Notes: generated by a model from the letters alone, not told the origin. A stretch of DNA of 64,000 nucleotides from Gammaproteobacteria bacterium (GCA_018825305.1 JAHJEO010000020.1:37737-101736); one strand, 5' to 3'. Shown: positions 33,655-43,714, counted from the stretch's first letter. Numbers and translations: made by a program.

Positions 33655-36411
33655 ATGCCTGAAATCGTCCATGGTCTGGCCGCGCTGGAAAGCATTGCGG
33701 GCCCGGTCCCGATCCTCTGCGCCACCCACCGCCTGACGCGCCGGCTGCGCCTCGCCCATGGCCGCGCGCAGCTGGCGGCCGGGCGCGAGCGCTGGCCGGC
33801 GCTTGAGTCTGCCACGGTGGCGCAATGGTGCGGCACGCTGCTCGGCGAGGCCCTGCTTGGCGGCGAACTGCCTGCCGAGCTGGCACCGCAGCTGGTGCTG
33901 TCGGCCGCGCAGGAGCGGGTGCTGTGGGAGCGCATCCTCGAGGCCGACGCAGACACCAATGCCGGCGACGACTTCTATGATCGTGCCGGGCTGGCAACCG
34001 CCGCGGCCGAGGCCAACGCCCTGATCGAGGCCTGGAAGCTGCCGCTGCCGGATGGGGCCGGCAACGAGGAAACCCGGCGCTTCCTCGCCTGGCGCGAGGA
34101 ATTCCGCCGCCGCTGCCACCCGCAGCGCTGGCTCGAAGCGGTGCGCGGCCTCGACTGGCAGATCGACGCCATCGCGCGCGGCGCCGGCCGGCTGCCGCCC
34201 GCCATCGCCTTCGCCGGATTCGACCGCCTGCCGCCGCAGGAGGCGCGGCTTGCCCGCGTGCTGGCCGAGCGCGGCGTGCGCGTGCTCGAGCTGCGGCTGG
34301 AAATGGAACAGGAGGGCGAATCCGTCGCGCTGGCCTTGCCCGACCGCCTCGCCGAATGCCGCGCCGCGGCGAACTGGGCGGCGCGAATGCTGGAACAATC
34401 GCCCGCCGCTCGCCTCGGCATCGTCGTGCCCGAGCTAGGTGATGTGCGCGAGCGGCTCGCCGACATGCTCGACGAGGCCCTGCAGCCGGCTGCCCTGGCA
34501 CCGGCGCGGGCCGAATCGCCGCGCCGCCACGACTTCTCGCTGGGTACGCCGCTGGCGCGCCAGCCGCTGGTGCAGGTGGCGCTGGAACTGATCGGCCTCG
34601 CCAGCGGGCGCGGTCGTGTCGAGCAGGCGCGCGTCGGCGAACTGATGCGCGGTGTCTACTGGTCGGCCGGGGACGAGACCGACGCCCGCCACCGGCTCGA
34701 AGCGCGCATGCGCGAAAAGCTGGCGCCCGATATCACGCTAGAGCGGCTGATTCGCTTCGTCCGCCGCGCGGCCGAGCGGGAGGATGGCAGGGCCATCGCC
34801 GCACCGCGCCTGTTGTGCCAGCTCGAAGCGATGCAGGCCTGGCGACCGGCGGCACGCCAGCTGCCTTCGCGCTGGGCCGCCGCTTTCGCCGAGCTGCTGG
34901 CCGCCGCCGGCTGGCCCGGCGACCGCAGCTTGTCGAGCCACGAATGGCAGGCGCGCCGCGCCTTTCTGGAAACGCTCGATGGCCTTGGGCAGCTCGACGC
35001 GCTGCTGGGAAAAGTCGGCGCTGGCGACACGGCGCGACAACTGCGCCAGCTTTGCAGCGAGCGGATTTTCCAGCCAGAAGCCGGTGGCAGGGCTCAGGTC
35101 GAGGTGATGGGCCTGCTCGAAGCCGCGGCCGAACCGATGGATGGATTGTGGGTGATGGGCATGAACGAACATGCCTGGCCGCCGCAGCCGCGTCCGAATC
35201 CGCTCTTGCCGGCCGAACTGCAGCGCCGTGCCGGCACGCCCAATGCCTCGGCCGAGGTGCAGCTTGCCTTCGCGCGCAAGCTTCAGCAGCGCTTGCTGCG
35301 CACTGCACCGCGCGTGGTGTTTTCGCATGCGCAGGGTGAGGGTGGGCGGGCGCTGCGGCCAAGCCCGCTGCTGGCCGGCATGGCGGTGGTGGAGGCGGAT
35401 GGTGTTGTCATCGACCTGCTCGCCGGCCTGGCCGGCAGCGCGACGCTGGAGCAGCTGGACGACAATCGTGCGCCCGCCGTCGGCCCCGGCGAGAAGGTGA
35501 GCGGCGGCACCGGCCTGCTCAGGGCGCAGGCGATCTGCCCGGCCTGGGCCTTCTATCAATACCGGCTCGGCGTGCGCGCGCTCGACGAGCCGGTCGAAGG
35601 CCTCGACGCCATGGGGCGTGGCACGCTGCTGCACGCGGTGCTCGAGCGCTTCTGGGCGGGGCGCGGTTCGTCCGAATTGCTGGCGATGGATTCCGCGCAA
35701 CGCGCGGCGGCGATCGCTGCCGCGGTGAGCGCGGGCATTGCGGATTTCGATGCGGCGCGCGAAGAGCCGCTGCCGCCGCGCTTCCTTGCGCTTGAGGCCG
35801 AGCGCTTGCAGCGCCTGGTGGCGCAATGGCTGGAGGTCGAGGCCGGGCGGCCGGCGGCGTTCCGGGTCGTCGCCTGCGAGCGCGAGATCGTGCTCGAGAT
35901 CGAGGGCATCGCCGTGCGCATGGTGATCGACCGTATCGACGAACTCGAAGACGGCCGCCTGCTGATCCTCGACTACAAGACCGGCAAGGTCAGCGCTGCC
36001 AGCTGGAATGATGCGCGCATCACCGAGCCGCAACTGCCGATCTATGCTTCGCTGGTGACCGGCGGCGAGTTGGGCGCCGAAGACGCCGCCGATGTTTGCG
36101 CTGCGGCTTTCGCCCGGGTGCGGCTGGATGATTGCGGCTTTGCCGGCATCGCCGCCGCAGGCGGGCTGCTGCCCAGGGTGGATGGCATCGGTGACGACAA
36201 GGCGCGCAAGCTGTTTCCGGCCGTAGCCAGCTGGCCCGAACTGCTGGCGCACTGGCGAGCGAGCATCGCCGCCATCGCCCGTGAAGTCGGCGAAGGCGAC
36301 GCGGCGGTTCGCTTTGCCGACGAGAAGGACCTCGCCTATTGCGATGTGCGCCCGCTGCTGCGGCTGGCCGAGCGGCGGCGCCAGTTGGATGCGGACGGGG
36401 GCGAACCATGA
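33655..36411 (+). CDS. AddB/RecB-like PD-(D/E)XK nuclease repair protein
   Basis: A 918-aa protein of the group known as probable DNA repair protein (TIGR03623-like), the AddB-type partner of the adjacent helicase. An N-terminal inactive helicase-like region (LCATHRLTRRLRLAHGRAQL) is followed by MGMNEHAWPPQPRPNPLLP. The C-terminal nuclease has MGRGTLLHAVLERFW and the PD-(D/E)XK core ILDYKTGKVSAASW. It overlaps the next gene by 4 bp. It probably processes DNA double-strand ends for recombination. GKVGAGDTARQ is encoded by a dispersed repeat copy. Confidence 0.88.
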   Translation: MPEIVHGLAALESIAGPVPILCATHRLTRRLRLAHGRAQLAAGRERWPALESATVAQWCGTLLGEALLGGELPAELAPQLVLSAAQERVLWERILEADADTNAGDDFYDRAGLATAAAEANALIEAWKLPLPDGAGNEETRRFLAWREEFRRRCHPQRWLEAVRGLDWQIDAIARGAGRLPPAIAFAGFDRLPPQEARLARVLAERGVRVLELRLEMEQEGESVALALPDRLAECRAAANWAARMLEQSPAARLGIVVPELGDVRERLADMLDEALQPAALAPARAESPRRHDFSLGTPLARQPLVQVALELIGLASGRGRVEQARVGELMRGVYWSAGDETDARHRLEARMREKLAPDITLERLIRFVRRAAEREDGRAIAAPRLLCQLEAMQAWRPAARQLPSRWAAAFAELLAAAGWPGDRSLSSHEWQARRAFLETLDGLGQLDALLGKVGAGDTARQLRQLCSERIFQPEAGGRAQVEVMGLLEAAAEPMDGLWVMGMNEHAWPPQPRPNPLLPAELQRRAGTPNASAEVQLAFARKLQQRLLRTAPRVVFSHAQGEGGRALRPSPLLAGMAVVEADGVVIDLLAGLAGSATLEQLDDNRAPAVGPGEKVSGGTGLLRAQAICPAWAFYQYRLGVRALDEPVEGLDAMGRGTLLHAVLERFWAGRGSSELLAMDSAQRAAAIAAAVSAGIADFDAAREEPLPPRFLALEAERLQRLVAQWLEVEAGRPAAFRVVACEREIVLEIEGIAVRMVIDRIDELEDGRLLILDYKTGKVSAASWNDARITEPQLPIYASLVTGGELGAEDAADVCAAAFARVRLDDCGFAGIAAAGGLLPRVDGIGDDKARKLFPAVASWPELLAHWRASIAAIAREVGEGDAAVRFADEKDLAYCDVRPLLRLAERRRQLDADGGEP
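35010..35034 (+). repeat. Dispersed 25-bp repeat, copy 8 (in AddB-like gene)
   Basis: One mismatch to consensus; in frame, encoding KVGAGDTA. Confidence 0.85.
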
Positions 36412-39400
36412 GCGACAACGCACGACTGCTGGCCGAGGACGCCGCCGCCCGCGTGCGCGCGCTCGAGCACGCTTCCTTCATCGTCGAGGCGCCGGCCGGC
36501 GCCGGCAAGACCGAGCTGCTGACGCAGCGCTACCTGCGGCTGCTGGCCGGCGTCGAGGTGCCGGAAGAAATCGTGGCCATCACTTTCACCAACAAGGCCG
36601 CCAGTGAAATGGCCAGCCGCATTCTCGACAGTCTGCGGCGGGCGGCGGGCGGTGAACGGCCGGAACCGGCGCACAAGCAGCTCACCTTCGACCTGGCCCG
36701 CGCCGTGCTGGCGGTGAGCTTTGATCGCGGCTGGGATTTGCTCGATCATCCGGGGCGGCTGCGCATCACCACCATCGATGCCCTGTGCATGAGCCTGGCG
36801 CGGCAGATGCCGCTGCTGTCGCGCTTCGGCAGCCAGCCGCGGCTGGCCGACGAGGCGGGGCGTCACTACGCCGAGGCGGCCCGACGCACGCTGGCGCTGA
36901 TCGACGAGGAGGGTGCGCTGGCTGACACCGTCGCCGCGGCGCTGCGCCACCTCGACAACGACGCCGTGCGCCTGGCCACGCTGCTGGTCGAGATGCTGGC
37001 AAGGCGCGACCAGTGGCTGCGCCATGCCATCGCCGCGCCCTTGCGCGCCGAGGCCGAAGCCGGCTTCGCCCTGCTGGTGGGGCACGAACTGGAACGCGCG
37101 GCGCAGGCCATCGACGCGCGGCGGCAGGCGACGCTGATGCCGGTGGCGCGGTTCGCCGCCGCCAACCTGTCGGGCGACTCGCTGCTGGCGCCCCTGCTCG
37201 ACTGGGACTCGCCGCTTGCGGCCGACGCCGAGAACTTGCCGCAGTGGCGCGCGTTGTGCGCCCTGCTGCTGACCGAGAAGGGCGAGACGCGCAAGGCATG
37301 GACGAAGAACCTTGGCCTGCCGCCGGGCAAGGACGGCAAGCCGTACAAGGACTTGCTTGAGGATTTCACCGCCTCGCTTTCCGCACGCGACGTCGCCGCG
37401 CTGGCGCGGGCGCGCGAGCTGCCTGCGCCGCGCTACAGCGACGAGGAATGGCAGACCGTCGAGGCGCTGGGCCAACTGCTCAAGGTGGCGGCGGGGCAGT
37501 TGTGGGCGGTGTTCAACGAGGCCGGCGAGACCGACTTCATCGAGGTCGCGCGGCGCGCCCTGCAGGCACTGGGCAGCGAGGAGGCGCCGACCGATCTGGC
37601 GCTGGCGCTCGACTATCGCATCCGCCACCTGCTGGTCGATGAATTCCAGGACACCAGCCCGACGCAGGTGGAGCTGCTGGAACGACTCACCGCCGGCTGG
37701 ACCATGAATGGATACGCGGGCGACGGCCGCACGCTGTTTGCCGTCGGCGACCCGATGCAGTCGATCTATCGCTTCCGCAAGGCCGACGTCGGCCTGTTCC
37801 TGCGCGTGGCGGAGGTCGGCATCGGCGGCATGGCACTGGAGAAATTGACGCTGACGCGCAACAACCGCTCGCAACCGGCCGTGGTGGACTGGATCAACGC
37901 CAGTTTCGCCGGCATGTTTCCCGCAGCCGACAGCGTCTTCGACGGTGCCATCCGCTACCGTCCGTTTGCCGCGACGCGCGATGCGGCCCACGGGTCGGGC
38001 GTATTCCCGCACGCCCTGGTGGTGGCGAAGGAGGTGCCGGCGGAGCTTGTCGATGCGCTCGAAGCCGAGCGCGTCATCGAGCTCATCGCCGCCGCCCGCC
38101 GCGACCATCCGCCGGGCAGCATCGCCGTGCTGGTGCGCGCCCGCAGGCACCTGGAAGCGCTGGTGGCGGCATTGCGGCGGCAGCGGCCGGACATCCTGTT
38201 CCAGGCCGTCGAGATCGAGGCGTTGCAGGCGCGACAGCCGGTGCAGGACCTGCTCTCGCTGGTTCGCGCCCTGCATCACCGCGCCGACCGCGTGCATTGG
38301 CTGGCGATCCTGCGGGCGCCGTGGTGCGGGCTGACGCTGGCCGACCTGTTTGCCCTGGCCGGCGACGACCATGCATCGACGCTGTGGCAGCTGATGAATG
38401 ATGACACCCGCGTGGCGCGCCTGTCGCCGTGCGGCCAGCGCCGACTTTTGCATCTGCGCGGAGTGCTGGCCGAGGCCTTCGCCCAGCGCGGCCGGCAGCG
38501 CCCGCGCCGCTGGCTGGAGAGCGTCTGGCTCCAGCTCGGCGGCGCGGCCTGCCTCGACGGCGCGGCCGATGTCGCCGATGCGCGGGCCCTCCTCGAACTC
38601 GTCGATCGCCTCGACGGCGCCGGCCGCTTTTCGCAGGAGGAACTGGAGCGCGAGATGGCGCGCCTCTACGCCGCGCCCGACGCGGCGGCCGGCGAGGCGC
38701 TGCAATTCATGACCATCCACAAGGCCAAGGGCCTCGAGTTCGACACCGTGATCGTGCCCGGCCTGCATCGCGCCACGGGTGGCAATGGTGATCAGAAGCT
38801 GATGCGCTGGGAGGAAGTGGCCTTCGAAGATACCGAGGAGCGGCTGGTCGCGGCACCGATTCGCGCCAAGGGCGCTGCAGACGACGGCGAGGCTTCGCTG
38901 CACGATTACCTGCGCCTGCTCGACAGCGAGCGCGGCGACAACGAGGACGTTCGCGCGCTCTATGTCGCCGCCACCCGCGCCATCCGCACCCTGCATCTCG
39001 TCGGTGTGGCGCGGCCCCGCGCCGACGGCGGGCTGGCCGCGCCGGCGGGTACCTTCCTCGAACTGCTGTGGCCGGCGCTGGCGGCGGACTTCGAACAGGC
39101 GCCGCTGGTCGAGGGCGCGGCAGACAAGGATGGCGCCGCCGCGCAATTCGAGCCACGGCTGCTGCGGGTGGTCGAACCGGCGGTACCAGCGTTCCTGCGC
39201 GCCGCCGCGACACTCCCGGCAACGGCGCGAGACCCCGATTGGCAGGGCCGACTGGCCGACGAAATCCATGGTGGCGATGGCGGGCATGATGGCGGCGGCG
39301 CCAGGCTCGGCGCCGATGTCGGCACGCTGGTGCATGCCTATCTCGAAATGATCGCCCGCGACGGGCTGGCTGCCTGGCCGATCACCCGCGTCGAGGCGCT

Positions 39401-39827
39401 GGCGCCGGCGATGCGGCTGCGGCTCGGCCAGCAGGGACACGCTGAGGTGGCGGCGCGCAAGGGCGCGCAGGAGATTCAGGATGCGCTGCGCGTGACGCTG
39501 CAAAGCGAAGCGGGCCGCTGGTTGCTCGGCGCGCATGCCGACGCGGCGGCGGAACTGGCACTATCGACGGCCGCTCCCGATGCCGACGGGATCGCCACCC
39601 ATGTCGTCGATCGCAGCTTCGTCGATGACGGCGTGCGCTGGATCATCGACTACAAGACCACAAAACTCGGCGGCAGCGCCACGGCGCCGCGCGAGCATGC
39701 CGAGCGCTACCGTGAGCAGCTGGAGCGCTATGCCGCGGTGTTCCGCGCCGACGGCCTGCCGATCCGCATGGCGGTGTTCTATGCGGCGGTCGGCGAACTG
39801 GTGGAGCTTGCCGCCAGGGGATCCTGA
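36408..39827 (+). CDS. UvrD/AddA-like ATP-dependent helicase-nuclease
   Basis: A superfamily 1 helicase of 1139 aa with a C-terminal nuclease domain, the AddA-like partner of the preceding gene. Motifs in order: FIVEAPAGAGKTELLTQRYL (Walker A), AITFTNKAASEMASRI, LLVDEFQDTSPTQ (Walker B), VGDPMQSIYRFRKADV, LTRNNRSQPAVVDW, FMTIHKAKGLEFDTVIVPG, and LYVAATRAIRTLHLVG. The C-terminal nuclease has GTLVHAYLEM and WIIDYKTTKLG. SPCGQRRLLHLRG near codon 675 is encoded by an inverted copy of the dispersed repeat. Confidence 0.93.
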   Translation: MSDNARLLAEDAAARVRALEHASFIVEAPAGAGKTELLTQRYLRLLAGVEVPEEIVAITFTNKAASEMASRILDSLRRAAGGERPEPAHKQLTFDLARAVLAVSFDRGWDLLDHPGRLRITTIDALCMSLARQMPLLSRFGSQPRLADEAGRHYAEAARRTLALIDEEGALADTVAAALRHLDNDAVRLATLLVEMLARRDQWLRHAIAAPLRAEAEAGFALLVGHELERAAQAIDARRQATLMPVARFAAANLSGDSLLAPLLDWDSPLAADAENLPQWRALCALLLTEKGETRKAWTKNLGLPPGKDGKPYKDLLEDFTASLSARDVAALARARELPAPRYSDEEWQTVEALGQLLKVAAGQLWAVFNEAGETDFIEVARRALQALGSEEAPTDLALALDYRIRHLLVDEFQDTSPTQVELLERLTAGWTMNGYAGDGRTLFAVGDPMQSIYRFRKADVGLFLRVAEVGIGGMALEKLTLTRNNRSQPAVVDWINASFAGMFPAADSVFDGAIRYRPFAATRDAAHGSGVFPHALVVAKEVPAELVDALEAERVIELIAAARRDHPPGSIAVLVRARRHLEALVAALRRQRPDILFQAVEIEALQARQPVQDLLSLVRALHHRADRVHWLAILRAPWCGLTLADLFALAGDDHASTLWQLMNDDTRVARLSPCGQRRLLHLRGVLAEAFAQRGRQRPRRWLESVWLQLGGAACLDGAADVADARALLELVDRLDGAGRFSQEELEREMARLYAAPDAAAGEALQFMTIHKAKGLEFDTVIVPGLHRATGGNGDQKLMRWEEVAFEDTEERLVAAPIRAKGAADDGEASLHDYLRLLDSERGDNEDVRALYVAATRAIRTLHLVGVARPRADGGLAAPAGTFLELLWPALAADFEQAPLVEGAADKDGAAAQFEPRLLRVVEPAVPAFLRAAATLPATARDPDWQGRLADEIHGGDGGHDGGGARLGADVGTLVHAYLEMIARDGLAAWPITRVEALAPAMRLRLGQQGHAEVAARKGAQEIQDALRVTLQSEAGRWLLGAHADAAAELALSTAAPDADGIATHVVDRSFVDDGVRWIIDYKTTKLGGSATAPREHAERYREQLERYAAVFRADGLPIRMAVFYAAVGELVELAARGS
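38425..38449 (-). repeat. Dispersed 25-bp repeat, copy 9 (inverted; in AddA-like gene)
   Basis: The minus strand has one mismatch to consensus. On the coding strand it encodes SPCGQRRLL. Confidence 0.85.
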
Positions 39828-40576
39828 CGGTAGTAGCGGGCGAGCTGGGCGTAGACCGCCGGATATTCGTCGCGCAGCAGGTCGGGAGCCTCGAAGAAGA
39901 CTTCGCTGAGGACGGCGAAGAATTCTCCCGGGTGCTCGGCGGCATAGGGGTCGATGGCGGTGTCCTCGCCCGAGTCGACGCGGCGGCAGAAATCGACGTA
40001 GGCCGGCTCGAAGGCGGCGACCCAGGCGCGCCGGCTCATCTCTTCGGGCAGCGCCGGAACGCCGTCCACTTCGCCGTTGCCCATGTCGAGCTTGTGGGCG
40101 AACTCGTGGATGACGATGTTGACGTCGCCGGCTTCGGCCAGGTTCTCGAACCATGAGACCAGAACCGGCCCGCCTTCCCAGGCTTCGCCGAGCACATGGT
40201 CGTCGTATTCGTGCACCACGCCCGCCTCGTCCATCTGCCGGCGCGGAATGACGAAGTCGCCGGGATAGACGACGATGCCGACCCAGCCGCGATAGGCGTC
40301 GAGCCCGAGGTTGAGGATGGGCAGGCAGGCCTGCAGCGCGATGGAAAGCTGCATCGGCGCCGTGAGTTCGAGTCCGCGCGCGCCGCTCCATTCCTTTTCG
40401 GCGATGAACTGGCGGGCCAGTTCGCGCAGGCGGCTGCGTTCGCCGTTGCTCAGGCGGTCGAGGAAGGGCAGCGGATACTCGACGTCCTGCCACTGCGTTT
40501 CGTCGATGGCGATGGCGATGGCCTCGGCCGCGCGCCGCCGCCGCCATTCGCGCCAGGACTTGATGAATGGAATCAT
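39779..40576 (-). CDS. mtfA: MtfA-family zinc metallopeptidase
   Basis: MtfA (Mlc titration factor A) is a zinc-dependent peptidase that in E. coli binds the glucose regulator Mlc. The 265-aa protein has the gluzincin motif VIHEFAHKLDMGNG (HExxH) and a downstream acidic ligand region AEHPGEFFAVLSEVFFE. LDAYRGWVGIVVYPGDF is typical of the family. Its 3' end overlaps the convergent AddA-like gene by 49 bp. Its start overlaps the upstream EamA gene by 4 bp, so the two are co-transcribed. Confidence 0.92.
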   Translation of the reverse strand: MIPFIKSWREWRRRRAAEAIAIAIDETQWQDVEYPLPFLDRLSNGERSRLRELARQFIAEKEWSGARGLELTAPMQLSIALQACLPILNLGLDAYRGWVGIVVYPGDFVIPRRQMDEAGVVHEYDDHVLGEAWEGGPVLVSWFENLAEAGDVNIVIHEFAHKLDMGNGEVDGVPALPEEMSRRAWVAAFEPAYVDFCRRVDSGEDTAIDPYAAEHPGEFFAVLSEVFFEAPDLLRDEYPAVYAQLARYYRQDPLAASSTSSPTAA

Positions 40577-41451
40577 CGCCGCGTGGTGAGGTAGATGCCG
40601 CCGAAGATCAATGCGATGCCGGCCAGATGGAAACCGGCCAGGCGTTCGCCGAGGAAGGCGGCGGCGAGCAGGATGCCGAAAGCCGGCATCAGGTGGATGA
40701 ACAGCCCGGCCTGCGAGGCGCCGACCTGCTCGACGCCCTTGTTCCAGAAGATGAAGCCGAGGAAGGCCGGGAACACGCCGGCATAGGCGATGGCAGCCCA
40801 GGCACCGGTGGAGGCGTGGATGTGGCGGCCAGCGGCGACTTCCAGCAGGTAGAAGGGCAGGGTGGCGATGACGCCGACGAGGGCGATGGCGAAGAGGAAA
40901 GCCAGCGGATGCGCCTTGGGCCGGCGCGGCAGCAGCAGGGTGTAGGCGGCCCAGGCCACGACCGAAAGCAGTATCCAGAAGTCGCCGATGTTGAGGGTGA
41001 GCAGCAGCAGGTTGCGCGGGTCGCCGCGCACCACGATGGCCAGCACGCCGGCAAACGAGGCGGCCACACCCAGCGCCTCGACGGGGCGCAGCCGCTTGCC
41101 CTGGAAACCCCAGGCCAGGGCGACGATGACGATGGGGATGAAGGAGTTGAGCAGCAGGCCGTTGACGGCCTCGGTCTGCTGCAGGCCGAGGTAGGTCAGG
41201 GCGTTGTAGAGGCAGGTGCCGAGCAGGCCGAGCAGCAGCAGCCAGCGCCAGCCGGCCACCAGGATGGCATGGTCGCGCTTGAGATAAGGCCAGGCCAGCG
41301 GCAGCAGGCAGGCCAGCGCGATGACCCAGCGCCAGTAGGAAAGCGCGAACGGCGGTACCTCATCGCGCATGCCGCGGCCGACGATCCAGTTTCCGGCCCA
41401 GAACAGGTTGGCCAGCGTCAGCAGCAGGTAGGGAGACGGGCGCAGGTTCAT
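40573..41451 (-). CDS. EamA/DMT-family transporter
   Basis: A drug/metabolite transporter of 292 aa with about ten hydrophobic helices in two EamA repeats. The first starts LLLTLANLFWAGNWIVGRGM and the second begins near GDFWILLSVVAWAAYTLLL. The end AFLGERLAGFHLAGIALIFGGIYL is typical. The ATG at 41451 gives the normal short N terminus; the open frame upstream runs through a repeat-rich region. Substrate unknown. The gene is coupled to mtfA. Confidence 0.92.
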   Translation of the reverse strand: MNLRPSPYLLLTLANLFWAGNWIVGRGMRDEVPPFALSYWRWVIALACLLPLAWPYLKRDHAILVAGWRWLLLLGLLGTCLYNALTYLGLQQTEAVNGLLLNSFIPIVIVALAWGFQGKRLRPVEALGVAASFAGVLAIVVRGDPRNLLLLTLNIGDFWILLSVVAWAAYTLLLPRRPKAHPLAFLFAIALVGVIATLPFYLLEVAAGRHIHASTGAWAAIAYAGVFPAFLGFIFWNKGVEQVGASQAGLFIHLMPAFGILLAAAFLGERLAGFHLAGIALIFGGIYLTTRR

Positions 41452-41690
41452 GTGGAAGCAGAATGAAAAACGGGGGCCGTGGCCCCCGTCGATACCTTCG
41501 GTCCGGAGTGCCGCCCCGCCGCCGGGCCGCCCCAAAGGCGGGGCTTTCCACGATCCGGAGCCGCACAGCGGCGAACCTCCGTCACCTCCCCGCGAGGGGG
41601 CTTGGGCGGGGTTTCGCGGAGCACTGCGCCGCGCCGCCAAAGCCGGCTGGCTGTGCAAAGCCAGCCGTGGGGTGCTGGGAGGGGCGGGTG
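41452..41690. repeat. Repeat-rich 240-bp spacer upstream of the EamA gene
   Basis: This non-coding spacer contains several GC-rich palindromes: GGGGGCCGTGGCCCCC, GCCGGCTGGCTGTGCAAAGC with its complement GCCAGCC, and CCCCGCGAGGGGG. It resembles the GC-rich element between lpxD and fabZ and the one inside lpxB. The first hairpin could terminate transcription from the parvulin side. Confidence 0.6.
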
Positions 41691-42476
41691 TTACTCGACC
41701 TTGGCCTTCGCACGAAGATCCATGATGTGCTTCTCGACCATCTGCTGCTGCAGGCGCTGCATCAGCTGCGGCTTGACTTCGTCGAGCCCCGGGGCCTTGA
41801 GCTCGCGGCTGTCTTCCAGCTGGATCACGTGCCAGCCGAAGTCGCTCTTGACCGGGGCAGTGGTGTACTTGCCCTTTTCGAGCTGGACCATGGCGTCGGC
41901 GAAAGGCTTGACGTAGGAGGCCGGGGTCGACCAGCCGAGGTCGCCGCCGCGATCCTTGGAACCCGGATCCTTCGACTGCTTGGCGAGGTCCTCGAACTTC
42001 TCGCCCTTGCCCAGCTTCTCGATGATGGACTTGGCGTCGGCTTCGTTCTCGACCAGGACGTGGCGGGCCTTGTATTCCTTGTTGCCCAGCGCCGTCTTGA
42101 TGACTTCGTATTCCTTCTGGATGGCCGCATCGGTCACCGGGTGGCCGCGCATGTAGTCGTTGAGGTAGGCGCCGACCAGCACGCCCTGGCGGGCGAGGTC
42201 GAGCTGTCCCTGCACCTCGGGCTTCTTGTCGATGCCTTTCTTCTGCGCTTCCTGCGCCAGCACTTCGCGGCGGATCAGCTCTTCCTTGACGGCCTTGCGC
42301 AGGTCTTCGGAGTCGGGCTGGCCCTGGGCCATCTGGCCGGCGATCAGGGCGTCGGCACGAACCTTGGGAATGGCCTTGCCGTTGACGCTGGCGTAGCCCT
42401 TGGCATCGGCGGCGAAGGCCGGGGCGGCGGCAAGGGAGAAAGCGAGGAGGGATGCTTGCAGGAGGCGGCGGTTCAT
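41691..42476 (-). CDS. Periplasmic parvulin-type peptidyl-prolyl isomerase (PpiC/SurA-like)
   Basis: A secreted PPIase of 261 aa that helps fold periplasmic and outer-membrane proteins. It has a signal peptide (LLQASLLAFSLAAAPAFAAD), a helical SurA-N-like region, and a rotamase domain at about 130-230. That domain carries KARHVLVENEADAKSIIEKL, KDRGGDLGWSTP and FGWHVIQLEDSR. Its C terminus (HIMDLRAKAKVE) is helical. It precedes bolA by 30 bp on the same strand in a bolA-yciB-type cluster. Confidence 0.93.
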   Translation of the reverse strand: MNRRLLQASLLAFSLAAAPAFAADAKGYASVNGKAIPKVRADALIAGQMAQGQPDSEDLRKAVKEELIRREVLAQEAQKKGIDKKPEVQGQLDLARQGVLVGAYLNDYMRGHPVTDAAIQKEYEVIKTALGNKEYKARHVLVENEADAKSIIEKLGKGEKFEDLAKQSKDPGSKDRGGDLGWSTPASYVKPFADAMVQLEKGKYTTAPVKSDFGWHVIQLEDSRELKAPGLDEVKPQLMQRLQQQMVEKHIMDLRAKAKVE

Positions 42477-42506
42477 CTGTTTTGTCCTTGGGGGGAAGGG
42501 GGTGGT

Positions 42507-42770
42507 TCAGGTTTCGTCAGGGGCTTTGGCGGTAATGCTGAGGGCATGAATCTTCTGCTTCATCAGGTCGCCGGCGGCATCATACACCAGGCGATGTCTT
42601 TCCATGGTTCGCTTGCCGGCAAAGGCAGCCGCGACTATGTGCAGGCGAAAATGGCCGCCGCCGTCACGGGCGCCGGCGTGGCCGGCGTGACGGTGGCTGT
42701 CGTCGATGATGTCTATCTGTTGCGGGTCGAGTTTGGCCAGGCGTTCGCGCAGGGTTTCGGCGGTATTCAT
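42507..42770 (-). CDS. bolA: BolA-family protein
   Basis: BolA-like proteins pair with monothiol glutaredoxins in iron-sulfur handling or stress control. The 87-aa protein has the family fold with [21 protein letters not shown], then [20 protein letters not shown] and [19 protein letters not shown]. The ATG at 42770 overlaps the stop of yciB by 4 bp. The order yciB-bolA-PPIase is common in betaproteobacteria. Confidence 0.94.
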   Translation of the reverse strand: MNTAETLRERLAKLDPQQIDIIDDSHRHAGHAGARDGGGHFRLHIVAAAFAGKRTMERHRLVYDAAGDLMKQKIHALSITAKAPDET

Positions 42771-43303
42771 GGCTGCTTTTCCTCGACGTATCTGGCGAGC
42801 ATCAATCCCTGGACAATGATGAAGGCGATCATGAGTCCCATGCCGCCGAAAAGCTTGAAGTTGACCCAGTCGGATTCGCTGAAGTTGAAGGCGACGTAGA
42901 GATTGGCGACACCCATGGCGGCGAAGAAGGCGACCCAGGACAGATTGAGCTTGATCCACATCGACTCGGGCAATGTGACCTGCTCTTCCAGCATCTTGCG
43001 GATCAGGTTTTTCTTCATCAGTGTGGCGGAGACCAGCAGCACCGAGGCGAACAGCCAGTAGAGCACGGTGGGCTTCCACTTGATGAAGGTCGGATTGTGC
43101 AGGATCAGCGTGGCGCCACCGAACACGGTTATCAGGCCGAGGCTGATCCAGAGCATGGTGTCGACCTTGCGGTGACGGAACCAGACCCAGCCGATCTGGA
43201 CGAAGGTGGCGGCGATGGCGACGCCTGTCGCGACGTAGATTCCGGCGAATTTGTAGGCGGCGAAAAAGAGGATGACCGGGAACAGGTCGAAGAGGAATTT
43301 CAT
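42767..43303 (-). CDS. yciB: Inner membrane-spanning protein YciB (intracellular septation protein A)
   Basis: A 178-aa inner membrane protein linked to envelope integrity and cell division. It begins [20 protein letters not shown] and contains [22 protein letters not shown], the family signature, with five to six hydrophobic helices. It ends YVEEKQP. It is translationally coupled to bolA. Confidence 0.95.
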   Translation of the reverse strand: MKFLFDLFPVILFFAAYKFAGIYVATGVAIAATFVQIGWVWFRHRKVDTMLWISLGLITVFGGATLILHNPTFIKWKPTVLYWLFASVLLVSATLMKKNLIRKMLEEQVTLPESMWIKLNLSWVAFFAAMGVANLYVAFNFSESDWVNFKLFGGMGLMIAFIIVQGLMLARYVEEKQP

Positions 43304-43321
43304 GGCGCGGATTCTACAGGG

Positions 43322-43714
43322 CTAAGTTTTCTCTAACGTTAATGAGGCCGAATTGATGCAGTAGCGCAAGCCGGTCGGTGCCGGGCCGTCGGGGAAGACG
43401 TGCCCGAGGTGGGCATCGCAGGCCGAACAGGTCACCTCGGTGCGGCGCATGCCGTGGCTGCTGTCGCTGGCCTCGGCGACTCCCTCGGCCCGCAGCGGCG
43501 CGGTGAAGCTGGGCCAGCCGCAGCCGGAGTCGAACTTCTGCTCCGAGGAAAACAGCGGTTCGCCACAACAGATGCAGCGATAGGTGCCAGTATCGTGGCA
43601 ATCCCAGTATTCGCCGGTGAAGGCGCGCTCGGTGCCTTTCTGGCGCGCGACCTGATACTGGGTGTCGCTAAGTTGGGCACGCCATTCGGCGTCGGGTTTG
43701 TCGATCTTTGGCAT
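43322..43714 (-). CDS. msrB: Peptide-methionine (R)-S-oxide reductase MsrB
   Basis: MsrB reduces methionine R-sulfoxide in oxidised proteins. The 130-aa enzyme has zinc-binding CICCG and CSACD pairs, [13 protein letters not shown], and the catalytic Cys in [11 protein letters not shown]. Length and order are normal for a free-standing cytoplasmic MsrB. It lies 18 bp upstream of yciB on the same strand and may share its transcript. Confidence 0.96.
   Translation of the reverse strand: MPKIDKPDAEWRAQLSDTQYQVARQKGTERAFTGEYWDCHDTGTYRCICCGEPLFSSEQKFDSGCGWPSFTAPLRAEGVAEASDSSHGMRRTEVTCSACDAHLGHVFPDGPAPTGLRYCINSASLTLEKT

Noticed and set aside
36283..36306. GAAGTCGGCGAAGGCGACGC at the end of the AddB-like gene as another repeat copy
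   Set aside because: Only the first part matches the consensus and the centre differs; it is within chance similarity for this codon usage.
36336..39536. A 1066-codon minus-strand open frame across the AddA-like gene
   Set aside because: Antisense to a helicase with all motifs intact; the translation is Arg/His/Gln-rich without recognisable domains.
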